This document shows, piece after piece, positions 54,092-62,860 of a DNA stretch of 64,000 nucleotides. The DNA lies in the NCBI RefSeq assembly GCF_002000085.1, contig NZ_MUZU01000008.1, positions 124,001 to 188,000 of the forward strand, given 5' to 3'. The notes beneath the pieces are model-generated. The model made no database searches. It worked only from the letters and a program-made list of their open reading frames with translations, and was not told the origin of the DNA. This stretch comes from Pseudocolwellia agarivorans. GTDB lineage: Bacteria; Pseudomonadota; Gammaproteobacteria; Enterobacterales; Alteromonadaceae. The position numbers and the translations under genes were made by a program. Within the stretch, counting starts at the first letter, position 1; each line of letters opens with the position of its first letter.

Positions 54092-55582
54092 TTATTGTTT
54101 AAGCGCTGCTTTTAAGAATTCATCGTGACTAGGTAAAGACGATACGGGTTCATGCTTTGCGTGTTTAACTTTAGCTAACATTTCGTTTAACGCGGCTTCT
54201 GAAACACTGTTTGCTATAGGGTGATAATCTTTAGGTATTATGCCCTGCCCTACCATAACTTGTAACCAAGAGCTGTCTTGAAAAAGATCGTCTTGCTCTT
54301 TAAATAATCGGCCACTTTCTGCAAACAATTCAATTTTATGAGCTAGGCTGTCAGGTACATTCAGTGTTCTCATGTCTTGCCAAAAACGACTGTCGGTACG
54401 TTGGTTAACGTGGTAATGCAAAATAATAAAGTCTCGAACTTGTTCAAACTCTATTTTTGATTGCTTGTTGTACTCACTTACTAAAACATCGTTAATTCCT
54501 TGATGCGGAAACAAGTGCACTAAACGCGTAATAGCTGATTGAATAAGGTGAATACTGGTTGATTCAAGCGGCTCTAAAAAGCCACTTGATAAACCAATGG
54601 CGACTACGTTTTTATTCCATTGTTGGCGTCTGCGCCCGGTGTTAAAACGTAGAAGTTTAGGTTCAGCTAAAGGTTTAGTGTCTAAATTAGCAAGCAATAA
54701 GTCTTGCGCCTGTTGGTCGCTATAATAACGGCTGCTATACACTAAGCCATTACCGTTACGATGCTGCAAAGGTATGCGCCATTGCCAGCCGGCAGAATGC
54801 GCAATTGAGCGAGTGTAAGGTAAGGTTTTTTCTAAACGTTCTGACGGAACAGCAATAGCGCGATCGCACTGTAACCAATGGCTCCAATCTTCGTAACCGG
54901 TGGCGAGTTTTTCTTGAATCAATAAACCTTTAAAGCCTGAACAATCTATAAATAAGTCGCCTGCTATTTGACGGCCGTCAGTTAGCTGTAATGCTTGAAT
55001 ATAGCCTGATTCTTGGCATTGTTGCACATGCTGCACCATGCCTTCGGTTCTTTTTACGCCTATTTTTTCGCTAAATTTTCTTAAAAACTGAGCATATAAT
55101 CCTGCGTCAAAGTGATACGCGTATGGCATATCGTAAATAGGATCTTGGCTGTTTATTTTCGCAAACTTTCCTGCTTCAGCGCACAGGTAATTTAAATCGT
55201 ATTGCCAAAGATGTTGGTCGTTTTCTAATTGATTAGCGCGCTTTAATAAATGATGAAATTGACAAAAAGCTAAACTGCGACCAGCAGCGCCAAAGGTATG
55301 GTAATAGCTGTCGCCTTGGTTTTTCCAGTTTTCAAATTTAATGGCAAGCTTGATGGTGGCTTTGGTTTCGCGTAGAAACTCAGCCTCATCAATGCCTAAA
55401 ACGCTATTAAAAAGTTTAATGGGTGGAATAGTCGCTTCGCCAACGCCTACCGTACCTATTTGTTCTGACTCAATCAGCTCAATTTCAACAGCTGAACCAA
55501 TCAGTTTTTTGATCATAGCAGCTGACATCCAACCCGCTGTGCCACCACCTAATATAACGACTTTTTTAATAATGTTGTTCAT
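54092..55582 (-). CDS. Tryptophan halogenase-like flavoprotein (first of pair)
   Basis: 496 residues from the ATG at 55582, which begins NNIIKKVVILGGGTAGWM, the standard halogenase N-terminus; the longer frame to 55618 is rejected. GVGEATIPP, the WxWxIP motif (AGWQWRIPLQHRNGNG) and the lysine in TIKLAIKFENW are present, and SSGFLEPLESTSIHLIQ is the usual FAD-site helix. Only moderately similar to its tandem neighbour, so they are not a recent duplication. Confidence 0.9.
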   Translation of the reverse strand: MNNIIKKVVILGGGTAGWMSAAMIKKLIGSAVEIELIESEQIGTVGVGEATIPPIKLFNSVLGIDEAEFLRETKATIKLAIKFENWKNQGDSYYHTFGAAGRSLAFCQFHHLLKRANQLENDQHLWQYDLNYLCAEAGKFAKINSQDPIYDMPYAYHFDAGLYAQFLRKFSEKIGVKRTEGMVQHVQQCQESGYIQALQLTDGRQIAGDLFIDCSGFKGLLIQEKLATGYEDWSHWLQCDRAIAVPSERLEKTLPYTRSIAHSAGWQWRIPLQHRNGNGLVYSSRYYSDQQAQDLLLANLDTKPLAEPKLLRFNTGRRRQQWNKNVVAIGLSSGFLEPLESTSIHLIQSAITRLVHLFPHQGINDVLVSEYNKQSKIEFEQVRDFIILHYHVNQRTDSRFWQDMRTLNVPDSLAHKIELFAESGRLFKEQDDLFQDSSWLQVMVGQGIIPKDYHPIANSVSEAALNEMLAKVKHAKHEPVSSLPSHDEFLKAALKQ

Positions 55583-55655
55583 GAATTGCTCATTATTTAT
55601 TATTTTTAAATTCAGCAACTGATTTCAGTTTACACAACTATAGGTGATTAAATGT

Positions 55656-55690
55656 AAAAAAGCCCCAAGTCGAAAAACTATGAGGCTTTT
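55656..55690 (-). terminator. Terminator after the TonB-dependent receptor gene
   Basis: On the minus strand AAAAGCCTC pairs with GGGGCTTTT (one G-U) around a 17-base loop, followed by TTTT. It separates the receptor gene from the halogenase pair, so those may need read-through or their own promoter. Confidence 0.8.
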
Positions 55691-55706
55691 ATTCATTTCA
55701 GATTAG

Positions 55707-58616
55707 TTAAAATGAATAGTTAAGATTTAATAAGTAAGTCGGTCCAAACTGACGACGCGATGAAACAATGCCTGTATCGTCATCAATAGTTTCTTCGTCT
55801 TCATCCGTTAAATTAGTACCCGATAACGACATAGTTAGCCCTTTAAGTGCATCAATACCTGACTCATCAAAGTTATAACTAATTTGCGCATCTACTAATC
55901 TAATTTCGTCGCGAGTCGCATCAGAAATTTTGTTAGAACCACCACGTTCATAAGTTAGGTAAGCTGAACGTTTTGTTGTCGCTATACGGAATTCAAAACC
56001 ATTAACTTGGTAATAAGCCGTAACCGAGTATGAATGGTCTGATTGACCCGGAATAGCTGTCCCGTCTTCTAACTCTGCGTCAACATAGGTTTTAGATGCC
56101 GCAACACCTAAGCCGTCTAACGTTTCAGAAAACATATTAAATGGAATGTTAGCCGTAATTTCATAACCTTTTACGGTACCTTTTAGGCCGTCTTCAAAGA
56201 AGGTGAACGTTCCTGAATCTGGAGGTGTAATAATATCTCCTGCCGAGAAAGGAAGGTTAGCTGGTCCATAAAGACCATCTTCAGAAGCTACACGATCATG
56301 GTAACCAGCAATAAAGTAGTCTGCGCCGCCATTGGTTTCATCATTACGGAAATTAATGGTTTGGTCGCCATCACGTGTCCAGTTTTCGATATCTTTATAA
56401 AAATAGGTTAATGAGAAGTAACCTTCATCACTAAAATAGTTTTCATAGGCAATATCAATATTATTGGCTTCAAGAGGACGTAGTTCAGGGTTACCCGCAG
56501 ATTTAGACCACGGTGAGCCATAAGTATCTACAGCCTCTAAAGTATTTGGAATAGCAATTTGATCTATGTTTTGCGCATAGTTAATAAAGCCAGAAGCTTT
56601 CATTTGATCTATTCGAGCGCGGCTGATGGTTTTGTTTGCAGTAAAGCGAACTAACTGGTTTTCAGCAACTTCTAAACTTAAGTTTAAGCTTGGTAATACA
56701 TGGCTATAATCAGCACCGCCAGAGGTTAAACAAACGTTATCCACAATATCATCGTTATTGTCGTCACATACTTTAAAGTTGGAGCCTACCACACCAATAA
56801 AACCAGTTGATGATTGGTCTGTATCAACATACTGTAAACCAATGTTACCTGATAAAAGCATATCGCCAATATCAGTTTCAAAATCAGCCTTTACATATAA
56901 TGTAAATACTTTTTCTTCAACTTCGAAGCTGTCACCAATACGATCGGGTTCAAGTAAACCAGCGTCATTTAAGGTATAAGTGCCATCACGGAATGGAGCA
57001 AGTCCGTCATAAGCAACAACATTGCCTAAACCTGCCCACGTTAAATCAGCAGTGCCGCTATAAACATATTCAGCAGGTATGCCAGTTGATAATGGGTATG
57101 AAGCTGCTGTAGCAAAAAAGCCTTTGTTTACTTTTTCTTTAGTGCGGTCAGAGTAGTTAACACCCAACGTAACACGGTTGATAAATTTACTGTCTACATT
57201 ACCATTCACTTCAAATTTTGCAGTAGTTAACTCTTCTGTAAAGTCAGCAAAATTTAAGAAACCATCTTGAGCATTTAAATAATTAAAAGGTGTGCCGTTA
57301 GCGCGTAATTCAGTTGTTTGAAATTGGCTTTCTAAACTTGCAAGACCTCCGCCCCATGCTTGAGGGCCGGCTAGTTGTAATAATGCAGGATCAGATAATG
57401 CTCCCAGCCCTGTTGAACCGGTAAAAAACACACCTGAGTTGCTCATTACAAATTCGCGTGAACCTAACTGTGATGAGGTTAAAGAGTCAGAGCGGCCAAG
57501 GCCTGCATAAGATTCGCCACGTAGATCATGTTTTTTAGATTCGCTGTTGGCAATGTCTACTTCAATTGACCAGTCGTCATTTACAAAGTATTCAACATTT
57601 AAACCTACAGCTTGTAGTTCGCCTTCTTTCTCTCTTGGATCGGTACGAAATACTGGGTTAGCGCCAACTTCTGTTCCTGTCGAGTTAACGCCAGTTCCTG
57701 TTACATTAGCCGCTGAGAAAGGCTGGATAATTCCGCGTGAAATACCAGAATCAGAATAATCGATATCTAAAATATCAAAAACAACGTTTAAATCATCGTT
57801 TGGTTGGTATTGAACCACGGCTGAAATAGTTTCACGCTCAAGTTTTGTACTTACTGAATGTGAATCTAAGCCTGTAGGTAAAATTTGTCCGTCGTCATTT
57901 GTTGCATAACCCCATACGCCATATCTACGTTGGTTATTTGGCGTTTCAGTTTTTGCTAATGATAATGCAACGCCAATCGTGTCGTCGGCAAATTTATTAA
58001 CAAAAGAAAGGGCTAAACGATGTCCATTATTGTCAAGTTCTGGGTTATCAGACTCTTGCTCGCCAAGCTCATAACTACCGTTGAGTGTAATAGTTTCTTC
58101 TGCTTGTAGAGGACGAACTGTTTGTAAATCTACTGTTCCACCAATACCTTGAACCATTAAATCGGCTTGAGTAGATTTATAAATGGTTGCACCCGTCATA
58201 ATTTCAGATGGGTATAAATCGTATTCAACACCACGGTTGTCGCCAATACCAATTAACTCACGACCATTTAAAGAAGTACCAATAAAATCTTCTTTAAAGC
58301 CACGAATAGAAATGCCAGAAGTGCGACCGTTGCTACGTTCACCAGCTAAGCCAGGTAAACGTGCTAGTGACTCAGCAATTGAAGAGTCAGGTAACTTACC
58401 AATATCTTCTGCTGAAATAGCTTCTACGATAGAGCTAGAGCTCATTTTAATTGCTTGAGACTTTATTAAGCTGCCTCTAATACCGGTAACTTGAATAACT
58501 TCTACTTCTTTTTCTGCTGCTTTTTCTGTTTCAGCCGCATATGTAGGGCTGCTTAGTGCAACAAGTCCCGTTGACAATATAGCTAACGCAACTTTACTTG
58601 GTTTAAAATTTAACAT
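55707..58616 (-). CDS. TonB-dependent receptor (Xanthomonas/Caulobacter-type, glycan uptake)
   Basis: 969 residues: signal peptide ending in SSPTYAAE, a TonB-box-like EVIQVTGIRG, plug domain with LPDSSIAESLARLPGLAG, and a barrel ending in YLLNLNYSF. The overall pattern (SSIVEAISAEDIGKLPDSS) is that of the TIGR01782 receptors, which import maltodextrins and other oligosaccharides. Divergent from the pullulanase gene 481 bases away, consistent with alpha-glucan use; the substrate is inferred from that neighbour. Confidence 0.9.
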   Translation of the reverse strand: MLNFKPSKVALAILSTGLVALSSPTYAAETEKAAEKEVEVIQVTGIRGSLIKSQAIKMSSSSIVEAISAEDIGKLPDSSIAESLARLPGLAGERSNGRTSGISIRGFKEDFIGTSLNGRELIGIGDNRGVEYDLYPSEIMTGATIYKSTQADLMVQGIGGTVDLQTVRPLQAEETITLNGSYELGEQESDNPELDNNGHRLALSFVNKFADDTIGVALSLAKTETPNNQRRYGVWGYATNDDGQILPTGLDSHSVSTKLERETISAVVQYQPNDDLNVVFDILDIDYSDSGISRGIIQPFSAANVTGTGVNSTGTEVGANPVFRTDPREKEGELQAVGLNVEYFVNDDWSIEVDIANSESKKHDLRGESYAGLGRSDSLTSSQLGSREFVMSNSGVFFTGSTGLGALSDPALLQLAGPQAWGGGLASLESQFQTTELRANGTPFNYLNAQDGFLNFADFTEELTTAKFEVNGNVDSKFINRVTLGVNYSDRTKEKVNKGFFATAASYPLSTGIPAEYVYSGTADLTWAGLGNVVAYDGLAPFRDGTYTLNDAGLLEPDRIGDSFEVEEKVFTLYVKADFETDIGDMLLSGNIGLQYVDTDQSSTGFIGVVGSNFKVCDDNNDDIVDNVCLTSGGADYSHVLPSLNLSLEVAENQLVRFTANKTISRARIDQMKASGFINYAQNIDQIAIPNTLEAVDTYGSPWSKSAGNPELRPLEANNIDIAYENYFSDEGYFSLTYFYKDIENWTRDGDQTINFRNDETNGGADYFIAGYHDRVASEDGLYGPANLPFSAGDIITPPDSGTFTFFEDGLKGTVKGYEITANIPFNMFSETLDGLGVAASKTYVDAELEDGTAIPGQSDHSYSVTAYYQVNGFEFRIATTKRSAYLTYERGGSNKISDATRDEIRLVDAQISYNFDESGIDALKGLTMSLSGTNLTDEDEETIDDDTGIVSSRRQFGPTYLLNLNYSF

Positions 58617-58755
58617 AATTATTTATCTCCCCCATTCGTCCCTGCTTTAATTATTGTCAGTATTCCTTCACTGATGCATTAAGTGTATGTTCATGATCCG
58701 CGCATTTCTTCGGATGAAACTAATATAGAGTGCTGTTTTACCGATGAACATATGC

Positions 58756-58769
58756 TGCATACGTATTCA
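58756..58769. promoter_or_regulatory. LacI-type operator-like site on the receptor side
   Basis: TGCATACGTATTCA: a 14-bp near-palindrome with the central CG typical of LacI-family operators. It shares CATACGTATTCA with the site at 59003, in inverted orientation. 140 bp upstream of the receptor start. Confidence 0.6.
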
Positions 58770-58787
58770 TACACGGAGAGAATTTTG

Positions 58788-58816
58788 TTTTTTGTATAGC
58801 TTATCTATACAAAAAA
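58788..58816. repeat. 12-bp perfect inverted repeat
   Basis: TTTTTTGTATAG (58788-58799), loop CTTAT, CTATACAAAAAA (58805-58816). A third GTATAG follows at 58821. Could be a second regulator site or an mRNA stem. Confidence 0.65.
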
Positions 58817-59002
58817 TGATGTATAGACCATACTAGCTTAGGTAATTACATACAAAAAAACCACTAACTAACAGTGTTTATTTTTCTTTTAAAAACAACA
58901 ACTAAAAATATAATTAACATTTAAAATATTGTTAATAATTTATAAGTTTTTAAACTGTGAATTTAAAAAGCTTAATCCATCTTTACTTATAAATCCCAGT
59001 GT

Positions 59003-59016
59003 TGAATACGTATGTA
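59003..59016. promoter_or_regulatory. LacI-type operator-like site on the pullulanase side
   Basis: TGAATACGTATGTA, an inverted copy of the site at 58756 with one deviation from the TGNATACGTATNCA pattern. 82 bp upstream of the pullulanase ATG. Confidence 0.6.
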
Positions 59017-59097
59017 TTGATGTGTTTAAAAACCCAAAAACAAGTAAATTTAGCTCATCTATAATGTAACTACCTGAATTGGGTATACGGATGAATA

Positions 59098-61875
59098 ATG
59101 GTTAAATTGATCACCACGGTATTGTGCTTGTTGCTAATATTATCTTGCCAAAAAAATAACAACATATCTGCCACAGTTAATATTCCACTTGAAGAGGTTT
59201 CGACGATACCATCAGACTATTCAAGCCACTGGATAACATCTAATCTTATTTTAATACCTAAAATTAACGCGTTATTTAGTTACAAACTCGGTGTTTTAAA
59301 TGATGAAAAAATAGAATATATCCCTTTAAATCAGGTTGCAGTACCAGAGTCGGTAATAGCAAAACATCCCCATTTAGCGTCTTTTCAAGGCCTTTCGTTT
59401 GTTAATAAAGCCAATATAAACCAAGCAAAAATAAAGCAGTGGTTAAAGGCACCGCTTGCTGTATTGGCTTTTGACTCAAAATCAAAACCTGTGCATAAGA
59501 CTTATGTACAAACCGGCGTGTTACTTGATGTTTTATATACCTCATCAGAAAACGATGCTAATGAAGTGAATGACTTAGGTGCAACGGTTTCACACACAAA
59601 AACCACATTCAAAATTTGGGCGCCTACAGCCAAAACTGTAGAAGTACGGCTATTTAATGATGATAAATCACCTTATAAAACCGCAAAAATTAGCTTAACC
59701 GAAGATAAAAATTCAGGTATATGGTTTGCTACCGTAAATGAAGACTTAACAGAAAAGTTTTATCAATATGCCCTAAATGTATTCCACCCAGAAACTAATA
59801 AACAAGAGCAAATTACCACAACAGATCCGTATTCTTTAAGCCTTTCAACAAATAGCGAATATTCTCAAGTGGTTGACTTAAATGCCGCTAATACTAAACC
59901 TACACATTGGGAGTCACAGCAAGATGTTGTTATTGGCGCTCCTGAAAATAATATTTTTTATGAAACTCATATTCGCGATTTTAGTGCTTCTGATACAGCC
60001 ATTACAGATAAAGCGATTAGAGGTAAGTACAAAGCATTTACCCTTGATGACTCTTTTGGTATTCAGCATTTAAAAGCCCTAAACGCCGCTGGTATTAATA
60101 ACATTCATTTACTGCCAACGTTTGATATTGGCACCGTAAACGAAAACACTAACGAAGTGATCAGTTTAGATAACAGCCTAGCGGATGCTTGTAAAAAAAC
60201 ATCAATAATGGCTATTTGTGAAATTGATGCCAATAAAAGCATGAGTATTGGCAGCTATTTAACAACACTGTCAGCTTCCAGCGATAAAGCCCAAGCTATT
60301 GTTTCAGCACTTAGAGAGCACGACAATTACAACTGGGGCTACGACCCATTTCACTACACGGTTCCAGAAGGAAGTTACGCCTTAAATCCTGATGGTGTTA
60401 GCCGTATTATTGAATTTAGAGAAATGGTGCAAAGCATTCACAACCTTGGCTTTAGAGTGATTATGGACGTAGTTTATAACCATACACATAAAGCAGGATT
60501 AGCGCCTACTTCCGTACTCGACAAAATAGTACCTAACTACTATCAACGTTTACATCCGTATACTGGTGAAATAGAGCAGTCTACCTGTTGCGACAATACC
60601 GCAACTGAACGAACAATGATGGCAAAGTTGATGACAGATTCGTTAGTTGTATGGGCAAGAGACTATAAAATAGATGGCTTTCGATTTGATTTAATGGCGC
60701 ATCAACCCAAAGCTTTAATGCTAGCCGCAAGAGAAGCCGTTAAAGCGGTTGACCCTGATACTTATTTTTATGGTGAAGGTTGGAATTTTGGTGAAGTTGC
60801 GAATAATCAACAATTTGTACAAGCCAGCCAACTTGAACTAGCTGGCACTGAAATAGGTACTTTTACCGATAGATTACGTGATGCTGTTCGCGGTGGCGCT
60901 TTTAACGCCGTTGGTGAAGGACACAGAAAAAGCCAAGGTATTGGCAACGGCCTTGGTAGCATTCCTAACGAATTACAAACCGACGATCTTTCACAATACT
61001 ATGTCATGATGGACCAACTTAGAGTAGGTTTAGCAGGTAACTTAGCAAACTATCCTCTTATTAATCGCAATGGAGATAAAGTTACAGGTAAAGACATTCC
61101 TTACGGAGATCAGCCCACAGGCTACGCTTTAGATCCTGCCGACACCATTAATTATGTTTCTAAACATGATAATCAAGCCTTATGGGACAACAACCAATAT
61201 CGTATCGCCTATCACGTTTCAACTGATGATCGCGTTCGTATGCAACTACAAAGCCTTTCATTTCCTATATTAGCGCAAGGCATACCCTTTTTGCATATGG
61301 GCAGTGAGTTACTCAGATCCAAATCATTTTTACGTGATAGTTACGATTATAGTGACTGGTTTAACCGTGTAGATTTCAGCAAAGAAACAAACTTTTATAA
61401 TGTTGGACTGCCACCAAAAGACAAAGATGAAGAAAATTGGAGCATGATCACCGAGCTACTAAAACAAAACGATGGTAAAGATCACGTATCAGCTAAGCAT
61501 ATTAAATTTAGTGCTAATGTATTTATGGATTTTATTAAAATCAGAATGAGCACGCCACTATTTAGATTAACTTCTGAAAACGAAATTATCGATAGATTAA
61601 CTTTTCATAATACCGGTAAAGATCAAAAAATTGGCTTAGTGATTATGCAAATTTCAGATAACGACAACCATGCTCAGCTAGACGAAAACATTAATAATCT
61701 TGTGGTAGTTTTCAATACAAACTCAACTGAGCAATTCGTTCCTTTTGAAGCAGCAAATACCTATCAACTTCACCCTATTCAACAAAATGGCGCTGACAAA
61801 GCTGTGAAACAAAGTCGTTCAAATACCAATGGTTTTTATGTACCAGCATTAACAACCGCTGTGTTTATTAATTAA
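59098..61875 (+). CDS. Pullulanase-type alpha-1,6-glucosidase, lipoprotein
   Basis: 925 residues. The first 22 residues are a lipoprotein signal with lipobox ILSC, so the enzyme is membrane-anchored outside the cytoplasm. About 55-130 is an N-terminal pullulanase module, about 165-270 a CBM48-like domain (TTFKIWAPTAKTVEVRLF), then the GH13 barrel: YETHIRDFS, MDVVYNHTH, GFRFDLMAHQ (nucleophile Asp), YFYGEGWNFG (acid/base Glu) and SKHDNQ (stabilising Asp). Debranches pullulan or starch, giving maltodextrins for the divergent receptor. An imperfect-inverted-repeat element begins at its stop codon. Confidence 0.93.
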   Translation: MVKLITTVLCLLLILSCQKNNNISATVNIPLEEVSTIPSDYSSHWITSNLILIPKINALFSYKLGVLNDEKIEYIPLNQVAVPESVIAKHPHLASFQGLSFVNKANINQAKIKQWLKAPLAVLAFDSKSKPVHKTYVQTGVLLDVLYTSSENDANEVNDLGATVSHTKTTFKIWAPTAKTVEVRLFNDDKSPYKTAKISLTEDKNSGIWFATVNEDLTEKFYQYALNVFHPETNKQEQITTTDPYSLSLSTNSEYSQVVDLNAANTKPTHWESQQDVVIGAPENNIFYETHIRDFSASDTAITDKAIRGKYKAFTLDDSFGIQHLKALNAAGINNIHLLPTFDIGTVNENTNEVISLDNSLADACKKTSIMAICEIDANKSMSIGSYLTTLSASSDKAQAIVSALREHDNYNWGYDPFHYTVPEGSYALNPDGVSRIIEFREMVQSIHNLGFRVIMDVVYNHTHKAGLAPTSVLDKIVPNYYQRLHPYTGEIEQSTCCDNTATERTMMAKLMTDSLVVWARDYKIDGFRFDLMAHQPKALMLAAREAVKAVDPDTYFYGEGWNFGEVANNQQFVQASQLELAGTEIGTFTDRLRDAVRGGAFNAVGEGHRKSQGIGNGLGSIPNELQTDDLSQYYVMMDQLRVGLAGNLANYPLINRNGDKVTGKDIPYGDQPTGYALDPADTINYVSKHDNQALWDNNQYRIAYHVSTDDRVRMQLQSLSFPILAQGIPFLHMGSELLRSKSFLRDSYDYSDWFNRVDFSKETNFYNVGLPPKDKDEENWSMITELLKQNDGKDHVSAKHIKFSANVFMDFIKIRMSTPLFRLTSENEIIDRLTFHNTGKDQKIGLVIMQISDNDNHAQLDENINNLVVVFNTNSTEQFVPFEAANTYQLHPIQQNGADKAVKQSRSNTNGFYVPALTTAVFIN

Positions 61876-62108
61876 CCTCAGCTCGGGATAAGCAAAGTTA
61901 CTCAACAAGTTACTTTTATGCCTAACTTCGTTGAATTTATTACTAATAGCCAGCTATTAGATAGAAAAATTCGCCTTGTTATACACAAAAATATCAATGT
62001 TGAGAGACTAATATAACTTAGGAAAACAACGATACAGATTAAGGTTTTGTTAAATAAGATTTTTAATTCATTATCTAACATTCATTAACCCGAGTTGAGG
62101 TTAATTAA
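61868..62108. mobile_element. MITE-like 241-bp element with imperfect terminal inverted repeats
   Basis: The first 24 bases (61868-61891, TTAATTAACCTCAGCTCGGG...) match the reverse complement of the last 24 (62085-62108) in 22 positions. The interior is AT-rich and codes for nothing. The left end overlaps the pullulanase stop codon. The subterminal motif is related to that at 48852 and, more weakly, to the palindrome at 22739. No target-site duplication could be established. Confidence 0.55.
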
Positions 62109-62165
62109 CTGTAGGTTTTAATATGAAATGGGTAACTTTATTTTTTTCAACACTAAAGGGATACT

Positions 62166-62846
62166 TTACAGCTGAGTAAACTGGCGTATTAAGTTGTGAT
62201 AAACGTTATGTAGGTTATCTAACTCGGTTCTTGAGGTTTTGCCCTCTTGAATAAGCGTTTGAATAGTTTGGTCTAGCTGATACAAGTTTTGGCGTATGCT
62301 CGATTCTGAGATCATACTTTGCATCCAAGTAATCGCTGCTACGCGCTGACCTTTAGTTACAGCGGTTACTTTATGTAAACTGCTTGACGGATAAACAACA
62401 GCATAACCTGCTGGAAGCTTGATTGCTTGTTGCCCAAATTCGGTAGAGATAATGAGTTCTCCGCCTTCGTATTCTTCTGGCTCACTTAAAAAAGTGGTCA
62501 TTGATATGTCGCTACGTATTACTTCATTAGTATCTGGAATTCGCATAACTGCGGCATCTACATGATAGCCATACTCTTCAGTTTCACTGTAACGATTAAA
62601 ACAAGGTGGAAATATTTTGTGCGGTAAAGCCGCTGATACCAATTTTGGTGTTTCTCCAATGCGCGCCAATAGCTGGTTAGCTAATTGACGCACATGCGTA
62701 TTACTGGCATCAGCTTGATTGTTATTTTTTACTGAAGCAGCCATTCCCATAGCTGTTTTACTACCGTCGTTCCAAGGAGCGTTGGCAAGTATTTCTCTAT
62801 AAGTATTTACTTCTTCAGCTGATAAAATTTTATCAATAACAATCAT
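62166..62846 (-). CDS. PKHD-type Fe(II)/2-oxoglutarate hydroxylase (YbiX/PiuC)
   Basis: 226 residues with the family's iron ligands in EYGYHVDAAV (H95, D97) and LHKVTAV (H158), and R168 in KGQRVAAITW for 2-oxoglutarate. YbiX/PiuC genes routinely neighbour TonB-dependent siderophore receptors such as Fiu, as here, and are usually iron-repressed; the natural substrate is unknown. I did not find a convincing Fur box in the short gap to the receptor gene, which suggests cotranscription. Confidence 0.92.
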   Translation of the reverse strand: MIVIDKILSAEEVNTYREILANAPWNDGSKTAMGMAASVKNNNQADASNTHVRQLANQLLARIGETPKLVSAALPHKIFPPCFNRYSETEEYGYHVDAAVMRIPDTNEVIRSDISMTTFLSEPEEYEGGELIISTEFGQQAIKLPAGYAVVYPSSSLHKVTAVTKGQRVAAITWMQSMISESSIRQNLYQLDQTIQTLIQEGKTSRTELDNLHNVYHNLIRQFTQL

Positions 62847-62860
62847 TTATTTTCTCTAAA

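Larger units (their letters stand above)
58617..59097. promoter_or_regulatory. Divergent promoter region of receptor and pullulanase genes
   Basis: No gene is visible in these 481 AT-rich bases. It contains two LacI-type operator-like sites (58756-58769 and 59003-59016), a perfect 12-bp inverted repeat (58788-58816), and a weak ATCCG...CGGAT inverted repeat near 58698-58717. Confidence 0.7.

Noticed and set aside
55341-58458. Several open frames opposite the TonB receptor and halogenase genes
   Set aside because: Serine/proline/isoleucine-rich antisense shadows of strong genes.
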